From positions 183,338,349-183,402,348 of the forward strand of contig NC_081842.1 in NCBI RefSeq assembly GCF_963259705.1: a stretch of DNA of 64,000 nucleotides, read 5' to 3'. Source of the DNA: Myotis daubentonii. Taxonomy: Eukaryota; Chordata; Mammalia; Chiroptera; Vespertilionidae. Shown in pieces: positions 63,470 to 64,000 of the stretch. The notes under the pieces were generated by a model. That model saw nothing but the letters and a program-made list of their open reading frames with translations. It was not told the origin of the DNA and did no database searches. The position numbers and the translations under genes are program-made. The stretch's first letter is position 1, and the number at the start of each line of letters is the position of its first letter.

Positions 63470-64000
63470 AACATAGACCCACACACTGTGGACCCTTCTC
63501 TCTCTGAGTCCAGCTCACTCTCCAGTATGCATCCAAGTTCTTTGCTTAATACTCACTGGAATAAACAATAATAAACTGTATCACCTCATTTAGTCAAACA
63601 ATGGCCTAGTGATAGAAAAAGAATTCTTCACTTGGCTCAGTCAAGCGAAGAGAGGAAAGCCACCATACAGATATTTAATACATTTTGAATGTGAATATCC
63701 CTTTTCTAGAAAAGGAAGATGCTGATTTTGTCATATCTCCTAGAATCAAGTTATCCCTTTTAGTGACCCTACCTTTCTCTCCCACAGAGCCCTCTGCTGT
63801 CCCAACACACGGCTGGGTAGCACATACATCCCTGGCCACTGTCTGCTCTGGCTGTCAGCTAAGAACGCCCCAGGTTTTCCCCTCCTCCTCTAGAGAGCCC
63901 CGAGGCAACCGCTTGATAGGTTTTTCTCCCTTGGCCAGGCTTCCTTTTATGGTGGCAAGGCTACTCCACCATCAAGACAGGTCACACAAGAAACTACAAT
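63470..64000. other. Intron sequence, nothing identified
   Basis: No CpG island, promoter or exon recognised. Confidence 0.4.

Overview
This window is intronic and exonic DNA of a mammal, most probably a vesper bat (Vespertilionidae). Three things point there: about thirty tRNA-derived SINEs of the Ves type, about fourteen HeliBat-type non-autonomous Helitrons (19-nt GTGCAC...GTGCAC terminal palindrome, CTAG 3' end, insertion between A and T), and young hAT transposons, including two SPIN copies with perfect 8-bp target duplications. The species cannot be fixed from the sequence.

The only host gene I can support is SCP2 (sterol carrier protein x / SCP2) on the minus strand. Nine consecutive coding exons with GT/AG borders and matching phases lie between 59672 and 27469. 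Together they make 954 nt (318 codons) without a stop or frameshift and cover roughly residues 44-361 of SCPx, which is most of the peroxisomal 3-ketoacyl-CoA thiolase domain. The NNNC nucleophile motif, the HDCF motif and the GHPLGATG motif are all present. The first exons lie beyond 64000; the exons for the end of the thiolase and the lipid-transfer (SCP2) domain lie below position 1 or were not recognised in the 27 kb to the left.

Region by region: 1-12 kb is intron with a tandem-repeat LTR, an odd C-rich retroposon, an ORF1-only L1 derivative (HAL1-like), a cluster of Helitrons and a mariner MITE. 12.2-19.8 kb is one full-length but broken L1 with a perfect 15-bp target duplication, itself hit by a solo LTR and two Ves SINEs. 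20-22.3 kb is a second HAL1-like element. 23.7-25.3 kb is a three-level nest: hAT in hAT, with a Helitron inside. 27.5-37 kb holds SCP2 exons with two large Helitrons and a third, full-length HAL1-like element with an intact 288-codon ORF1. 37-50 kb has exons, LTRs and the SPIN copies. 50.5-52.8 kb is a head-to-tail array of three abutting Helitrons. 54-60 kb has three more exons and an older HAL1. 60-64 kb holds one more Helitron, many SINEs and a 50-bp hAT relic.

The signals I consider most worth following are CTCF-like core motifs (CCACCAGGGGGC), in some copies as 16-bp inverted pairs, carried by several Helitrons; a 25-bp palindrome in one Helitron family with a paired (compensatory) change between copies; and expansion of a two-heptad unit in the coiled coil of a HAL1-like ORF1.
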